A DNA stretch of 64,000 bases. Origin: Mycobacterium sp. 852002-10029_SCH5224772. Lineage in GTDB: Bacteria; Actinomycetota; Actinomycetes; Mycobacteriales; Mycobacteriaceae. The position numbers and the translations under genes are program-made. The DNA lies in the NCBI RefSeq assembly GCF_001667315.1, contig NZ_LZHT01000009.1, forward strand, positions 170,023-234,022, read 5' to 3'. This document shows positions 27,028-37,536 of this stretch, one piece after another; position 1 is the stretch's first letter, and each line of letters begins with the position of its first letter. The notes under the pieces are model-generated. The model was not told the DNA's origin and did not search any database. It worked only from the letters and a program-made list of their open reading frames with translations.

Positions 27028-28282
27028 GAAGCCTCCCACGCACCCGGCGGCGACGATCGGGCAGTACGCCCATCGACAGCTCGAGACCGCTGTCGCCGGG
27101 CCACGACACGATGTCCACACCGATGGTGGCCATGTCGCGATACATCGCGGAGCGCTGCAGCGCCCACATCCGATCGACCAGGGGATCCTGCTCGTCTTCG
27201 AACGGCGAACTGTCGAGAATGTCGACGGCCAGCACCACATGTCCCCGTTTGCGCAGATCGATGAGGGCGAGCGCGAATTCGGTGTCGAGCAACGTGGAGA
27301 ACGCGATGACGATCGCCCCGGCCGGGACCGCCGCCCGCGGCGCCAACGTGCCCGTGGTGCGTTCGAATCCGTCGCCGGCGCCGAGCACGGTGTCGAGCAC
27401 CCGGTAGAACTGGCGCTGCCCGATGTCGGCACCGAGCCAGCGCGGACTGCTGCCGCCGAGCGCGACGATCCCGGCCCGATCGCCGTGCCGCAACGCGGTT
27501 TGCACCACCTGTGCCGCTCCCCGAACGACTCGTTCGGTAGCCTCGGTCGCCGGACCCGCCGGCTGCCGGTACCCGTCGATCAGCACGATCACGTCGGCCG
27601 CACGATCGGTCAACCGCTCCGTGACATGTAGCTGACCGCGACGCGCGCTCACCGGCCAATTCACCGCGCGCAGTTGGTCTCCGGGCACGTAGGGACGGAT
27701 GTCGGCGTATTCCACGCCGGGGCCGATGTGCCGGGTCAGGTGGGACCCCAGCCGGTCGAGCAACTCGGTCTGCGGGATGGGCGTCGGCTGCGGTGGCGTC
27801 AGCGGAAACACGATGACCTCGGCGGCGTCGACGAGCGCCGTGCCGGTGAGCAGCCCGCCGCGGGCCATCACGTCGACGCGCGCCGCGATCCGATACCGCC
27901 CCCAGCGTTGCGCGGTCGCCGCCACGGTTTGCCCGTGGTCCGAATCAGTATGGGGGATCTCGAGATCCAGCCCCGCGACGTCCGGGACCGTCAGCCGCAC
28001 GGCCGACGACCCTTGTTCTTCGCCGGTGATCCACACCCGCAGCCGCGCCTGTTCGCCCTCGAAGCATCGCTGCGCGTCGGGGTCGCCGTGCACGCGGATC
28101 GCCGGCACCGGACGCTGCCAGCTGATCGAGCACAGGACGCCGAGCAGCGGCGCCGCGAACGCGATCAGCTGCCACCGGGCGCCGATCACGGCGGCGGCCA
28201 TCGCAAACCCGGCGCACGTGGCGATCGCCCGCGTCAGCTCCGATGCACGCCAGCCGAACTCGACCCCATGGCTCCGCGTCAC
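27020..28282 (-). CDS. DUF58 domain protein (Rv3163c-like)
   Basis: This 420-residue protein starts at GTG 28282. It has two hydrophobic segments within the first 60 residues, then a beta-rich region, and the DUF58 core GVEYADIRPYVPGDQLRAVNW near residue 190. That is followed by a von Willebrand A-like fold (VIVLIDGYRQ, later AGAIVIAFSTLLD). DUF58 proteins are encoded beside MoxR ATPases and are thought to be their membrane-bound targets or partners. Seven bases separate it from moxR3. Its C-terminal end overlaps the small membrane protein gene. Confidence 0.8.
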   Translation of the reverse strand: MTRSHGVEFGWRASELTRAIATCAGFAMAAAVIGARWQLIAFAAPLLGVLCSISWQRPVPAIRVHGDPDAQRCFEGEQARLRVWITGEEQGSSAVRLTVPDVAGLDLEIPHTDSDHGQTVAATAQRWGRYRIAARVDVMARGGLLTGTALVDAAEVIVFPLTPPQPTPIPQTELLDRLGSHLTRHIGPGVEYADIRPYVPGDQLRAVNWPVSARRGQLHVTERLTDRAADVIVLIDGYRQPAGPATEATERVVRGAAQVVQTALRHGDRAGIVALGGSSPRWLGADIGQRQFYRVLDTVLGAGDGFERTTGTLAPRAAVPAGAIVIAFSTLLDTEFALALIDLRKRGHVVLAVDILDSSPFEDEQDPLVDRMWALQRSAMYRDMATIGVDIVSWPGDSGLELSMGVLPDRRRRVRGRLRG

Positions 28283-28289
28283 GCCGGAC

Positions 28290-29267
28290 TCACCCGGCCT
28301 CCGCGGGGCCCGTCCCGGTGCGCGGTACCGGCAGCCGGTGCAGCAGCTCGCCGATGACGTCGGCGCCCTGGATCTTTCGCACCCACATCTCCGGTCGCAA
28401 GGTGATGCGGTGCGCGACCGCCGCGGTGGCCAGCGCCTTGACGTCCTCGGGAATCACGTAATCGCGGCCGAGCAGCAGCGCCCGGGCGCGGGCGAGCTGG
28501 ACCAGATCGAGTTCGGCGCGGGGGCTGGCGCCGACCGCGACCTGCGGATGGTGTCGCGTCGCGTTCGCCAGCGACACCACGTAATGCAGGACGTCTTCGT
28601 GCACGGTCACCTGCTCGACCGACTCCCGCATCGCCAGCAGGTCGTGCGAGTCCACGACCTGATTGACCGTCGGCTCGGCGGAACCGCGTTCGAGGCGGCG
28701 GCGCAACATGGAGGTTTCGTCCCGTTCGGTGAGATACCGCAGTTCCAGCCGGATCGCGAACCGATCGAGCTGCGCCTCCGGCAGCGGGTACGTGCCTTCG
28801 TACTCGATCGGGTTGTCGGTGGCCAGCACGACGAAAGGCCTTGATAGTTGGTGTGTTTCGCCGTCGATGCTGACCTGGCCTTCGGCCATCGCCTCCAGCA
28901 AAGCCGCCTGGGTTTTCGGCGGTGTGCGATTGATCTCGTCGGCGAGCAACAGGTTGGTGAAGATGGGCCCGGGCCGGAACGCGAAGCGGCCCGACTGCAT
29001 GTCGTAGATCGTCGACCCGAGCAGGTCCGCCGGCAGCAGATCGGGCGTGAACTGCACCCGGGTGAATTGCAGGCCCAGCGCGGCCGCAAAGGACCTCGCG
29101 ATCAGCGTCTTGCCGAGGCCCGGCAGATCCTCGATGAGGATGTGGCCGCGCGCAAGAACCGCGGTGAGGATCAGCTTGAGCGCGGAGCGTTTCCCCACCA
29201 CCACGCGTTCTATTTCGTCGAGAATGGCCTCGCAGTGTGCGGTCGTGGTTGCCACCGGCAGCGTCAT
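28290..29267 (-). CDS. moxR3: MoxR-type AAA+ ATPase
   Basis: The 325-residue ATPase has Walker A EDLPGLGKT near residue 47, Walker B LLLADEINR near residue 109 and sensor 1 VLATDNP. The MoxR signature GPIFTNLLLADEINRTPPKT is also present. MoxR proteins act as chaperone-like ATPases that mature or assemble protein complexes, with DUF58 and vWA partners. By order it matches M. tuberculosis moxR3 (Rv3164c). ATG 29267 is the start closest to the usual N-terminus; an upstream ATG would add arginine-rich residues that look non-coding. Confidence 0.85.
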   Translation of the reverse strand: MTLPVATTTAHCEAILDEIERVVVGKRSALKLILTAVLARGHILIEDLPGLGKTLIARSFAAALGLQFTRVQFTPDLLPADLLGSTIYDMQSGRFAFRPGPIFTNLLLADEINRTPPKTQAALLEAMAEGQVSIDGETHQLSRPFVVLATDNPIEYEGTYPLPEAQLDRFAIRLELRYLTERDETSMLRRRLERGSAEPTVNQVVDSHDLLAMRESVEQVTVHEDVLHYVVSLANATRHHPQVAVGASPRAELDLVQLARARALLLGRDYVIPEDVKALATAAVAHRITLRPEMWVRKIQGADVIGELLHRLPVPRTGTGPAEAG

Positions 29268-29286
29268 GTCCGGATCTCGCCCCCTG

Positions 29287-29769
29287 TCATACCTGCTCCA
29301 ACTTTCGCAGGATCTCTTCCAGCGCCGCCCGGCCCGGCCCCGGGTGGCGATCACCGCCGCGGATGACGTTGTTGGGATTCACCCACTCCCACAGTTCGAC
29401 ACCGAAGAGCATCCGACCGGTTGCGTGAAATGCCTCGGGGTCTTTGGCTTGCTTTTGGCCGGTGGCGATTTCGTAGCGGCGGGCCAGCATCGGGCGCAGA
29501 TGCCGATCCCAGTCGGCCCGGGTGGCCTCCGACCTGCGAATCGTCGCCTCGGTGGTGGAAAGCCAGCGGCGCAACGAATCCCCGAGATCATCGGCGTCCG
29601 GCTGTGCGTCGGGCTCCGGCCCCCGCCCCAGGGCGCGTCGCAGGCCGAGCAGCACCACGGCCAGCCCGATACCGGAGGCCGCCAACACGAGGTGGTGGTC
29701 CTGCTGCGCCAGCGCCAGCAGTTCGATGCCGATGATGAGGCAAACACCCAGGGCCGTAGTCCTTTTCAT
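29287..29769 (-). CDS. Conserved membrane-anchored protein (Rv3165c-like)
   Basis: The 160-residue protein has an N-terminal hydrophobic hairpin (residues 6-46, split by AQQDHH) and a soluble, charged C-terminal part. That part contains WDRHLRPMLARRYEIATGQ and FGVELWEWVNP. No named domain is recognised. Its place between moxR3 and a DUF4129-type gene, and the 160-residue length recalled for Rv3165c, support orthology. It overlaps the upstream gene by 4 bases. Confidence 0.7.
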   Translation of the reverse strand: MKRTTALGVCLIIGIELLALAQQDHHLVLAASGIGLAVVLLGLRRALGRGPEPDAQPDADDLGDSLRRWLSTTEATIRRSEATRADWDRHLRPMLARRYEIATGQKQAKDPEAFHATGRMLFGVELWEWVNPNNVIRGGDRHPGPGRAALEEILRKLEQV

Positions 29770-30719
29770 GCGGCACTCCGCATCCCCAGCTCGTCGAGGA
29801 CCAATCGAAGCACGCGCACGGCCACGTCGCGGTGGCCCTCGTTCATCACGTGCGGGCTGAACCGCGCCTCGGTGAACAGGTTCACCAATTGGGCGGCGTT
29901 ATCGCCATGCAGGGCATGGTGTTCGACCGCACGCGCCAGCACCTCGGACGGGGTGTCGAAGTCCTGGGGGACGGCGCCGGGCACCTGCGCGAGTTCGCGT
30001 TCCATCGCGGCGTAGCAGGCGATGATCGCCTCACGCGGTTCGCGGCGCAGGTCCGCCATCGCGGCCAGTCCGCGCTGCGCCGCCCGCGCCAGTGACTCCG
30101 ACCCCGCGGCGGCCGACGGGGATTCGATCGGCTCGTCGGCGATGCCGGGCGCCGCCGGACGCCATCGCCGCCTCGCCGTGGCGACCGTTCCGGCGACGAC
30201 CACCAACAACATCGCGGCCGCGCTGGCGAGCAGGACGCCGAGCATGTTCTGCGAGCCGTCGCGCGGACGGTGCTGATGCTGCTGCGGTGGCGGCTGGCCT
30301 GCTTGCGACGGCGGCGGGGCCCCGGTCTCGGTCGGTGCGGGGGCGGGCGTGACGCCGTGCGGCAGCAGGAGGCGGGCCAGCAGCATCACGATCAGTAGCC
30401 AAGCGACGATCACCCCGAGCCCGATCAGCAACACGCGCCAGCTCGGTCGGCCCCTACCGGTGCCCAGCATGTCGGAGAGTGCACCGGCGGAGGGCGCGGG
30501 CGCACGTGGATCCCGCAATCGCGCGACGACCGCGATCGCCACCAACGCGAGCGTCGCGGACAGGATCGTCACGACGAACACCGTCGCCGCCCGGCCACCC
30601 GACTCGCTGCGAGTCGCAGGATGCTGGGCCGGCAAATACCCGCGCAGGGCGGCCGCGACCACGAGTAGCAGAACGATCAGGGCCACGACCCGCCCTGTCG
30701 GCTTGTCCATACCAGGCAT
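29766..30719 (-). CDS. DUF4129-type membrane protein (Rv3166c-like)
   Basis: This 317-residue protein has four transmembrane segments: VVALIVLLLVVAAAL, ATVFVVTILSATLALVAIAVV, VLLIGLGVIVAWLLIVMLLA and LLASAAAMLLVVVAGTV. A proline- and glutamine-rich loop lies before the last. The C-terminal region (AIIACYAAMERELA ... TPSEVLARAVEH ... LVNLFTEARFSPH) is the DUF4129 pattern, found in transglutaminase-associated and MoxR-linked membrane proteins. ATG 30719 is chosen; ATG 30710 and ATG 30761 are alternatives. It is the first gene of the minus-strand MoxR cluster. Confidence 0.7.
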   Translation of the reverse strand: MPGMDKPTGRVVALIVLLLVVAAALRGYLPAQHPATRSESGGRAATVFVVTILSATLALVAIAVVARLRDPRAPAPSAGALSDMLGTGRGRPSWRVLLIGLGVIVAWLLIVMLLARLLLPHGVTPAPAPTETGAPPPSQAGQPPPQQHQHRPRDGSQNMLGVLLASAAAMLLVVVAGTVATARRRWRPAAPGIADEPIESPSAAAGSESLARAAQRGLAAMADLRREPREAIIACYAAMERELAQVPGAVPQDFDTPSEVLARAVEHHALHGDNAAQLVNLFTEARFSPHVMNEGHRDVAVRVLRLVLDELGMRSAA

Positions 30720-30818
30720 TGGCACACCACTCAAACCGGTTGGCTGCCGCCGTTGCGGCACTGGCTTTGCTCATACTTGCACGTCAGGCGGGCCTAGGGC
30801 CAGGACTGGCGCCCCGAC

Positions 30819-30845
30819 TTATCCACAGTCGGCAGTTCATCCACA
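30819..30845 (+). promoter_or_regulatory. DnaA-box-like pair upstream of the DUF222-HNH gene
   Basis: TTATCCACA at 30819-30827 is a perfect match to the classic DnaA box. A second, weaker TCATCCACA lies at 30837-30845, 18 bases along. No other origin features are nearby. Two boxes alone may bind DnaA as a regulator, or may simply be part of a conserved upstream segment of this gene family. Confidence 0.35.
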
Positions 30846-30868
30846 GATTGGGCTCAACGCGAACTGCA

Positions 30869-30884
30869 TCGAACATACTTTCGA
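30869..30884 (+). promoter_or_regulatory. LexA-like SOS box over the -10 region
   Basis: TCGAACATACTTTCGA differs by one base from the mycobacterial LexA consensus TCGAAC-N4-GTTCGA. It contains the -10-like hexamer TACTTT (30876-30881), which is 7 bases before GTG 30889. A repressor bound here would cover the promoter. Confidence 0.55.
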
Positions 30885-30888
30885 TACC

Positions 30889-32283
30889 GTGGGTGGCGTG
30901 GGTCCCTTCTCGAACGCAACACAGGCGCAGGAGCAGATCGGCGCCGCGCTCGACGCGATCGACGCGGCCCACGACGTGCTGCGTCAGACCCCGTCGGATG
31001 TGGTCGGCAACGCCTTCCGTGTCGAGGTCGCCGAACGCCTGGAGACACAGGACCGCACCAACCGAGGGTTGATGTACCGGATCTTCGGCGAAATCGCTGA
31101 CCCGCCGGATGGCCCCGCCTCGCTGCCCTCGGCGCGCGGCATGCTGTGGACGCGGCTTCGTATCACGCCCAACGAAATCACGCGCCGCTTCAAACTCGCG
31201 GCCCGTATCCGTCCGCGACGCTCCCTGACCGGCCCACCGCTGGAACCCGAGTTCCCCGCGTTGGCGGCGGCGGTCTCCGCGGGCACGGTCGGCGAGGACC
31301 ACATCCGCGCCGTGTGTGCCGCGGTGGACATGTTGCCCTCCCGCGTCTCCCCCAGCGATGCGGCAGACTCCGAACGCAGGCTGGTGCAGCACGCGGCCAA
31401 ACTGGACGCCGCCCTCGTCACGAAACTGGGTCGGCGGATTGCCGACTATCTCAATCCCGACGGCCTGTTCAGCGACGTCGACCGGGCCCGCCGCCGTGGG
31501 CTGCACCTCGGCGCACAGGGGCCGGACGGGATGTCGCGGCTGTCCGGTCTGCTCGATCCCGAGACCCGCGCCTACTTCGAAGCCATCGAAGCGGCCGTAC
31601 GGCCCGGCCGCCATCAACCCGACGGCGGGGATTGCGATCCCGAGGCGCGCGATGAGCGCACACCCGCCCAGCGCTGCCACGACGCCCTCAAGCTCGGCCT
31701 CGAATCCGCCATCGGCTCCGGCGATCTCGGCGTGCACCGCGGTCATCCCGTCACGGTGATCGTCACCACCACGCTGGCCGAAATCGACCAGGCCGCGCAC
31801 GCCGCGGTCGACTCGTCGATTCCGATGCCCGCACCGGCGCTGACCGGTGGCGGTTCGCGACTACCGATGCCGGATCTGCTTCGCATGGCGGCCAAGGTAA
31901 TTCACTATTTGGCCGTGTTCGACGATCACACCGGCCCGCCGTTGTATCTGGGCCGCCAGAAACGTATCGCGACCGCGGATCAGCGGATCGTCTGCTATGC
32001 GCGTGATCGCGGATGTACCCGGCCGAACTGCCTCGAACCCGGTTATCACTGCGAAGTTCACCATGCGCCCGAATGGGCGGACGGAGGCCGGACCGACGCG
32101 GACAAGCTGTTTTTCGCCTGCGGATCCGACCACCGCGCGGTGAGCCGCGGCGAGTGGCGAACTGTGGTCACCGGCAACGGGCGACTCGCCTGGACCGCCG
32201 GCACCGGACCGGCGGGCATCAATCACGCACACCATCCCGACGAGCTCCTGCGCGGCGACCCTGACCCGCCCGTGGGCGATTGA
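30889..32283 (+). CDS. DUF222 / HNH endonuclease domain protein (13E12 repeat family type)
   Basis: This 464-residue protein has an N-terminal DUF222 region (LDAIDAAHDVLRQ through RRLVQHAAKLDAALV). Near the C-terminus is an HNH nuclease motif with zinc-binding cysteines (CTRPNCLEP, CEVHH, DKLFFACGSDHRAV). Such proteins are the mycobacterial 13E12 family, present in many copies and often damage-inducible. GTG 30889 is chosen because a -10 box overlapped by a LexA-like site ends 7 bases before it (leaderless). The frame is open much further upstream but there overlaps the opposite-strand DUF4129 gene. The activity is unproven. The gene stands between two conserved blocks and may be mobile or gene-converted. 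Confidence 0.8.
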   Translation: MGGVGPFSNATQAQEQIGAALDAIDAAHDVLRQTPSDVVGNAFRVEVAERLETQDRTNRGLMYRIFGEIADPPDGPASLPSARGMLWTRLRITPNEITRRFKLAARIRPRRSLTGPPLEPEFPALAAAVSAGTVGEDHIRAVCAAVDMLPSRVSPSDAADSERRLVQHAAKLDAALVTKLGRRIADYLNPDGLFSDVDRARRRGLHLGAQGPDGMSRLSGLLDPETRAYFEAIEAAVRPGRHQPDGGDCDPEARDERTPAQRCHDALKLGLESAIGSGDLGVHRGHPVTVIVTTTLAEIDQAAHAAVDSSIPMPAPALTGGGSRLPMPDLLRMAAKVIHYLAVFDDHTGPPLYLGRQKRIATADQRIVCYARDRGCTRPNCLEPGYHCEVHHAPEWADGGRTDADKLFFACGSDHRAVSRGEWRTVVTGNGRLAWTAGTGPAGINHAHHPDELLRGDPDPPVGD

Positions 32284-32332
32284 CGGTGCGCACGGCCGTC
32301 ATCATCAGTCCGGCCACGGTGAGCTTGCCGGT

Positions 32333-33205
32333 CTACTCCAGCGCGAAGGGCCGGAAGCTGCCGTCGAGGACCTGCAGGTGACCGATCGTGCGTCCGGTGA
32401 CCTTGCCGGGGCCGACGAGGGCCAATTCCACTGCTGCGCAGGCGAATTCGTCCGCCGAGGCGGTGTCGTCGAAGTTGCGGGCATAGTAGGAAAGCCCGGG
32501 CGTGAGGATCGGCTTGGACGGCGACAGCGCATTGACCGCGATGTTGTGGTCGGTGAGATCGAATGCCGCGCATTGGGTCAGATGCTCGAGCGCGGCCTTG
32601 GAGCCGCCGTACCCGGGCAGCACACCGCCGCTGCGGTCGGCGTACGGGCCATCACCCGGCAGTCGCGACGCGACCGAGGTGATGTTGATGATCGATCCAC
32701 CGCCCGCCTCGATCATGTCGGGGCACACCATCTGCATCAGCTCGTAAGCCGCGAACACGGCGATGTCGAAATGCCGGCGATACGCGTGCAACGGCGTGCT
32801 GACAAACCCCGGCCAGCCGGGCTTGGCGGCGCCGCCCGGCGGTTTGGCGGACTTGGTGCGCGGTTCGGCGCCGGGCGCCGGCGGGCGCCCGTGCGCGGTG
32901 AAGGCCGCGTTGTTGACCAGAATCGCGATGGGGCCCAAGGCCTCTCGCGCGGATTCCACCAACCGGGCGATCTCGTCGCGGTCGGTCAGATCGGCCCGCA
33001 CCGCGACGGCGCGTCCGCCCGCCGCCTCGATGTCGGCGACCGTCTCGCCGATGGTTCCCGGCAACCGGTCATCCCAGACCTCTTCGGTACGCCCGCCCAC
33101 GGCCACAGCGGCGCCCTCGGCCGCCAGCGCCAGCGCGATCGCGCGACCCAGGCCGCGGCTGGCGCCGGTGACGATCGCGGCGCGCCCGGCCAGCCGGCCC
33201 GTCAT
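32333..33205 (-). CDS. Short-chain dehydrogenase/reductase
   Basis: This 290-residue SDR has the NAD(P) motif TGASRGLG near residue 13, the NNAA motif (ILVNNAAF), the serine region INITSVAS and the catalytic YGGSK near residue 199. An insertion rich in Pro/Gly (AHGRPPAPGAEPRTKSAK) between the NNAA motif and the catalytic serine is longer than in typical SDRs. ATG 33205 overlaps the stop of the TetR gene (ATGA). I do not recall this gene beside Rv3167c in M. tuberculosis. The pair suggests that the regulator controls this reductase and the divergent genes. The substrate is unknown. Confidence 0.8.
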   Translation of the reverse strand: MTGRLAGRAAIVTGASRGLGRAIALALAAEGAAVAVGGRTEEVWDDRLPGTIGETVADIEAAGGRAVAVRADLTDRDEIARLVESAREALGPIAILVNNAAFTAHGRPPAPGAEPRTKSAKPPGGAAKPGWPGFVSTPLHAYRRHFDIAVFAAYELMQMVCPDMIEAGGGSIINITSVASRLPGDGPYADRSGGVLPGYGGSKAALEHLTQCAAFDLTDHNIAVNALSPSKPILTPGLSYYARNFDDTASADEFACAAVELALVGPGKVTGRTIGHLQVLDGSFRPFALE

Positions 33206-33804
33206 CGCCGCACCCCGTGCACGACGATGGCCGTGGTCTGCTCCACCCACGCGTCGTCGAGTTCTTCTTCCGGGCGCAGCAGCATCCGCAGCATCGTCGC
33301 TCCCCCAATCAACTCGATCAAGCGGTCCGGATCCACATCGGGATGGGCCTCACCGCGGTCAACCGCCTCTTGCAGCCGCACCCGCACGGCGGTGAACAAG
33401 TCCGCGAATCGCGACATCACCCGCGTATTCAGCGCGGGATCGGCCGTCATGTCGGCCACCAGCCCGGGCAGCGCGGCCCGCACCACCGGGGTGGTGAACA
33501 CGTCGCGGGTGGCCTCGATCATCATCCGCATATCGGCGGCGATGTCCCCGGCCGGCGCCTCCAGCGCCGTCGGGGCCACCGGGAAGGCCGCCTCGTGCAC
33601 CAGTTCGGCCTTGCTCGACCACCGCCGGTACAGCGCCGATTTGGTGGTGCCGGCACGCTCGGCGACCGCGGCCAGGCTGATATTTGAATAGCCCGTTTGG
33701 ACAAGCAGTTCCGCGGTCGCCGATAGGATGGCCGAATCGATACGCGGATCGCGCGGGCGGCCGGCGCCGGGGGCCTTGTCAAGCCCGGACGGGTCTGCTT
33801 TCAT
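33202..33804 (-). CDS. TetR family regulator (Rv3167c-like)
   Basis: The 200-residue TetR protein has its helix-turn-helix at about residues 20-66 (AILSATAELLVQTGYSNISLAAVAERAGTTKSALYRRW pattern). It is divergent from the Rv3168/Rv3169 pair across a 59-base gap, the usual arrangement for a local repressor, and is orthologous by order to Rv3167c of M. tuberculosis. ATG 33804 is chosen; ATG 33846 would run into the shared promoter. The ligand is unknown. Confidence 0.8.
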   Translation of the reverse strand: MKADPSGLDKAPGAGRPRDPRIDSAILSATAELLVQTGYSNISLAAVAERAGTTKSALYRRWSSKAELVHEAAFPVAPTALEAPAGDIAADMRMMIEATRDVFTTPVVRAALPGLVADMTADPALNTRVMSRFADLFTAVRVRLQEAVDRGEAHPDVDPDRLIELIGGATMLRMLLRPEEELDDAWVEQTTAIVVHGVRR

Positions 33805-35014
<1,210 letters not shown>

Positions 35015-35015
<1 letters not shown>

Positions 35016-36130
35016 TGCTCGGACCGCTCGACGAGTTCCCGGTACATCAGATCCCCCAGCCGATCGCGTGGCCGGGCTCCTCGGACCGCAACTTCTACGA
35101 CCGCTCCTACTTCAACGCCCACGATCGCACCGGAAACATCTTCGTGATCAGCGGCATCGGCTACTACCCCAACCTCGGGGTCAAGGACGCGTTCCTGCTC
35201 ATCCGGCGCGGGGATACCCAGACCGCCGTCCATGTTTCCGACGCCATCGATCAGGACCGGCTCAACCAGCACGTCAACGGTTACCGGATCGAGGTCGTCG
35301 AGCCGCTGCACAATCTGCGGCTGGTCCTCGACGAAACCGAGGGCATCGCAGCGGATCTCACCTGGAAGGGGCTGTTCGACGTCGTCCAAGAACAGCCGCA
35401 CATCCTGCGTTCGGGCAACCGGGTCACCCTGAACGCCCAGCGTTTCGCACAGCTCGGCAGCTGGAGCGGGCACATCGTCATCGACGGCGAGGAAATCACC
35501 GTCGACCCCAACACCTGGCTGGGCAGCCGCGACCGGTCGTGGGGCATTCGCCCGATCGGCGAGGCCGAGCCGGCGGGCCGGCCCGCCGACCCGCCCTTCG
35601 AGGGCATGTGGTGGCTGTACGTGCCGATGGCGTTCGACGAGTTCGCGATCGTGCTGATCATCCAGGAGGAGCCCAACGGATTCCGCTCGCTCAACGATTG
35701 CACCCGGATCTGGCGCGACGGCCGCGTCGAGCAGCTGGGCTGGCCGCGGGTCAAGATCCACTACCGCTCCGGCACCCGTATCCCCACCGCGGCGACGATC
35801 GAGGCCACCTCCCCCGACGGCACCGACGTCCACTTCGACGTGGAGTCCAAGCTCCCGGTCCCCATTCACGTCGGCGGCGGCTACGGCGGCGACTCCGACT
35901 GGATACACGGCATGTGGAAGGGCGAGAAATTCGCCGAACGGCTGACCTACGACATGACCGACCCGGCGATCGTCGCGCGCGCGGGCTTCGGCGTGATCGA
36001 CCATGTGGGCCGGGCGGTGTGCCGCGACGGCGACAAACCCCCGGTGGAGGGCTGGGGCCTGTACGAGCACGGCGCGCTGGGCCGCCACGACCCGTCGGGA
36101 TTCAAAGACTGGTTGACGGTCGCGCCGTAA
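35015..36130 (+). CDS. Conserved hypothetical protein (Rv3169-like)
   Basis: The 371-residue protein has no signal peptide or membrane segment. It is rich in beta strands with repeated aromatic motifs ([52 protein letters not shown]), suggesting two lipocalin-like or beta-barrel halves. The GSRDRSWG signature is common to this family, which often neighbours APH-type kinases. No reaction can be stated. It is coupled to the preceding kinase gene, and both probably answer to the divergent TetR regulator. Confidence 0.7.
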
Positions 36131-36189
36131 CCGGTCCGGGCTTCACAGTTTTGCCCTGCAAAGCCCAGAAATGCTGTTCACTAGAGCGC

Positions 36190-37536
36190 GTGTCAAAGCC
36201 GCCGCGGATCGTCGACGTCGTCGTCGTCGGAGCAGGCTTTGCCGGACTCGCCGCGGCGCGCGAGCTGACCCAGCAGGGCCATGACGTGGTGGTCTTCGAG
36301 GGCCGCGACCGGGTCGGCGGGCGCTCGCTGACGGGCAGCGTCGCCGGATTGCCGGCCGATCTGGGCGGCACCTTCGTCGGGCCGACCCAAGACGCCGTAT
36401 TGGCGATGGCGGCCGAACTCGACGTCGGAACCACTCCGACGCACCACGAGGGCAAAAACCTGATTCACTGGCGGGGCTGGACGCACGCGTATCGCGGCAC
36501 CATTCCCAAGCTTTCCCTCACCGGCCTGCTCGACATCGGTCGGCTGCGCTGGCAATTCGACAGGATCGCCCGCGGCATCCCGCTCGAGGCCCCGTGGGAT
36601 GCCCGCCGGGCGCGCGAACTCGACGACCTTTCGCTCGGCGGCTGGCTGCGCTCGGTGCGCGCGACCGCCTCGTCGCACGACCTGCTGGCGATCGTGGCCC
36701 GCGTGACCTGGGGGTGTGAACCCGACGACGTGTCGATGCTGCACGCCGCCCGCTACGCGCACGCCGCCGGCGGCCTGGACCGGCTGCTCGACGTCGAGGA
36801 CGGCGCCCAACAGGACCGCTTTCCCGGTGGCACGCAACAGATCGCCGAGGCCGCGGCCGCCGAACTGGACACGCGGGTGGTGCTGGGCGCACCGGTGCGG
36901 CGCATCGAACGCCACGGTGCGGGCGTCACCGTCACGACCGACGTCGGCGAAACCGAGGCCGGCTTCGTCATCGTCGCAATCCCGCCCGCCCATCGCGCCG
37001 CCATCGAGTTCACTCCCCCGCTGCCCGCCGAGTACGGGCAACTCGCCCGGCATTGGCCCCAGGGCCGGCTCAGCAAGGCGTATGCGGCCTATTCCACGCC
37101 GTTTTGGCGCACCAACGGATTCTCTGGGCAGACGCTGTCGGACCAGGGCCCCGTTTTCATCACTTTCGACGTCAGCCCGCACCCGGACGGCCCGGGCATC
37201 CTGATGGGTTTCGTCGACGCCCGCGCGTTCGACTCGCTGCCCGGCGATCAGCGGCGTCGCGAGGTGTTACGTTGCTTCGCAACGCTTTTCGGCGACGACG
37301 CCCTCAAACCCCTCGACTATGTCGACCACCGTTGGGGCGCAGAGGAATTCGCGCCCGGCGGTCCGACCGCGGCGGTGCCGCCGGGGTCGTGGACGCGATT
37401 CGGGCGGTGGCTGCGCGAACCGGTCGGGCCGATTCACTGGGCCGGCACCGAAACCGCTGACGAGTGGACCGGGTTCCTCGATGGGGCCATCAGGTCCGGC
37501 CAGCGCGCGGCCGCCGAGATCACCGCGCTGCTATGA
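36190..37536 (+). CDS. aofH: Flavin-containing monoamine oxidase AofH
   Basis: The 448-residue flavoprotein has the same length I recall for M. tuberculosis AofH (Rv3170). The FAD-binding motif [20 protein letters not shown] is at residues 10-29, GRDRVGGRS follows, and the C-terminal FAD motif is [19 protein letters not shown]. The segment equal to the covalent flavin-cysteine site of human MAO reads [10 protein letters not shown] here, so the cysteine is absent and FAD is probably non-covalent. It would oxidise an amine to an imine with release of hydrogen peroxide. The start is GTG 36190. The last six bases overlap the convergent hydrolase gene. Confidence 0.85.
   Translation: MSKPPRIVDVVVVGAGFAGLAAARELTQQGHDVVVFEGRDRVGGRSLTGSVAGLPADLGGTFVGPTQDAVLAMAAELDVGTTPTHHEGKNLIHWRGWTHAYRGTIPKLSLTGLLDIGRLRWQFDRIARGIPLEAPWDARRARELDDLSLGGWLRSVRATASSHDLLAIVARVTWGCEPDDVSMLHAARYAHAAGGLDRLLDVEDGAQQDRFPGGTQQIAEAAAAELDTRVVLGAPVRRIERHGAGVTVTTDVGETEAGFVIVAIPPAHRAAIEFTPPLPAEYGQLARHWPQGRLSKAYAAYSTPFWRTNGFSGQTLSDQGPVFITFDVSPHPDGPGILMGFVDARAFDSLPGDQRRREVLRCFATLFGDDALKPLDYVDHRWGAEEFAPGGPTAAVPPGSWTRFGRWLREPVGPIHWAGTETADEWTGFLDGAIRSGQRAAAEITALL

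Noticed and set aside
30819..30845. Replication origin suggested by the DnaA-box-like pair
   Set aside because: Only two boxes are present, with no dnaA, dnaN or AT-rich unwinding region nearby.
30349..30888. N-terminal extension of the DUF222-HNH protein by 180 residues
   Set aside because: The extension overlaps the opposite-strand DUF4129 gene and the LexA-like promoter. Its residues are low-complexity Arg/Thr/Ala.
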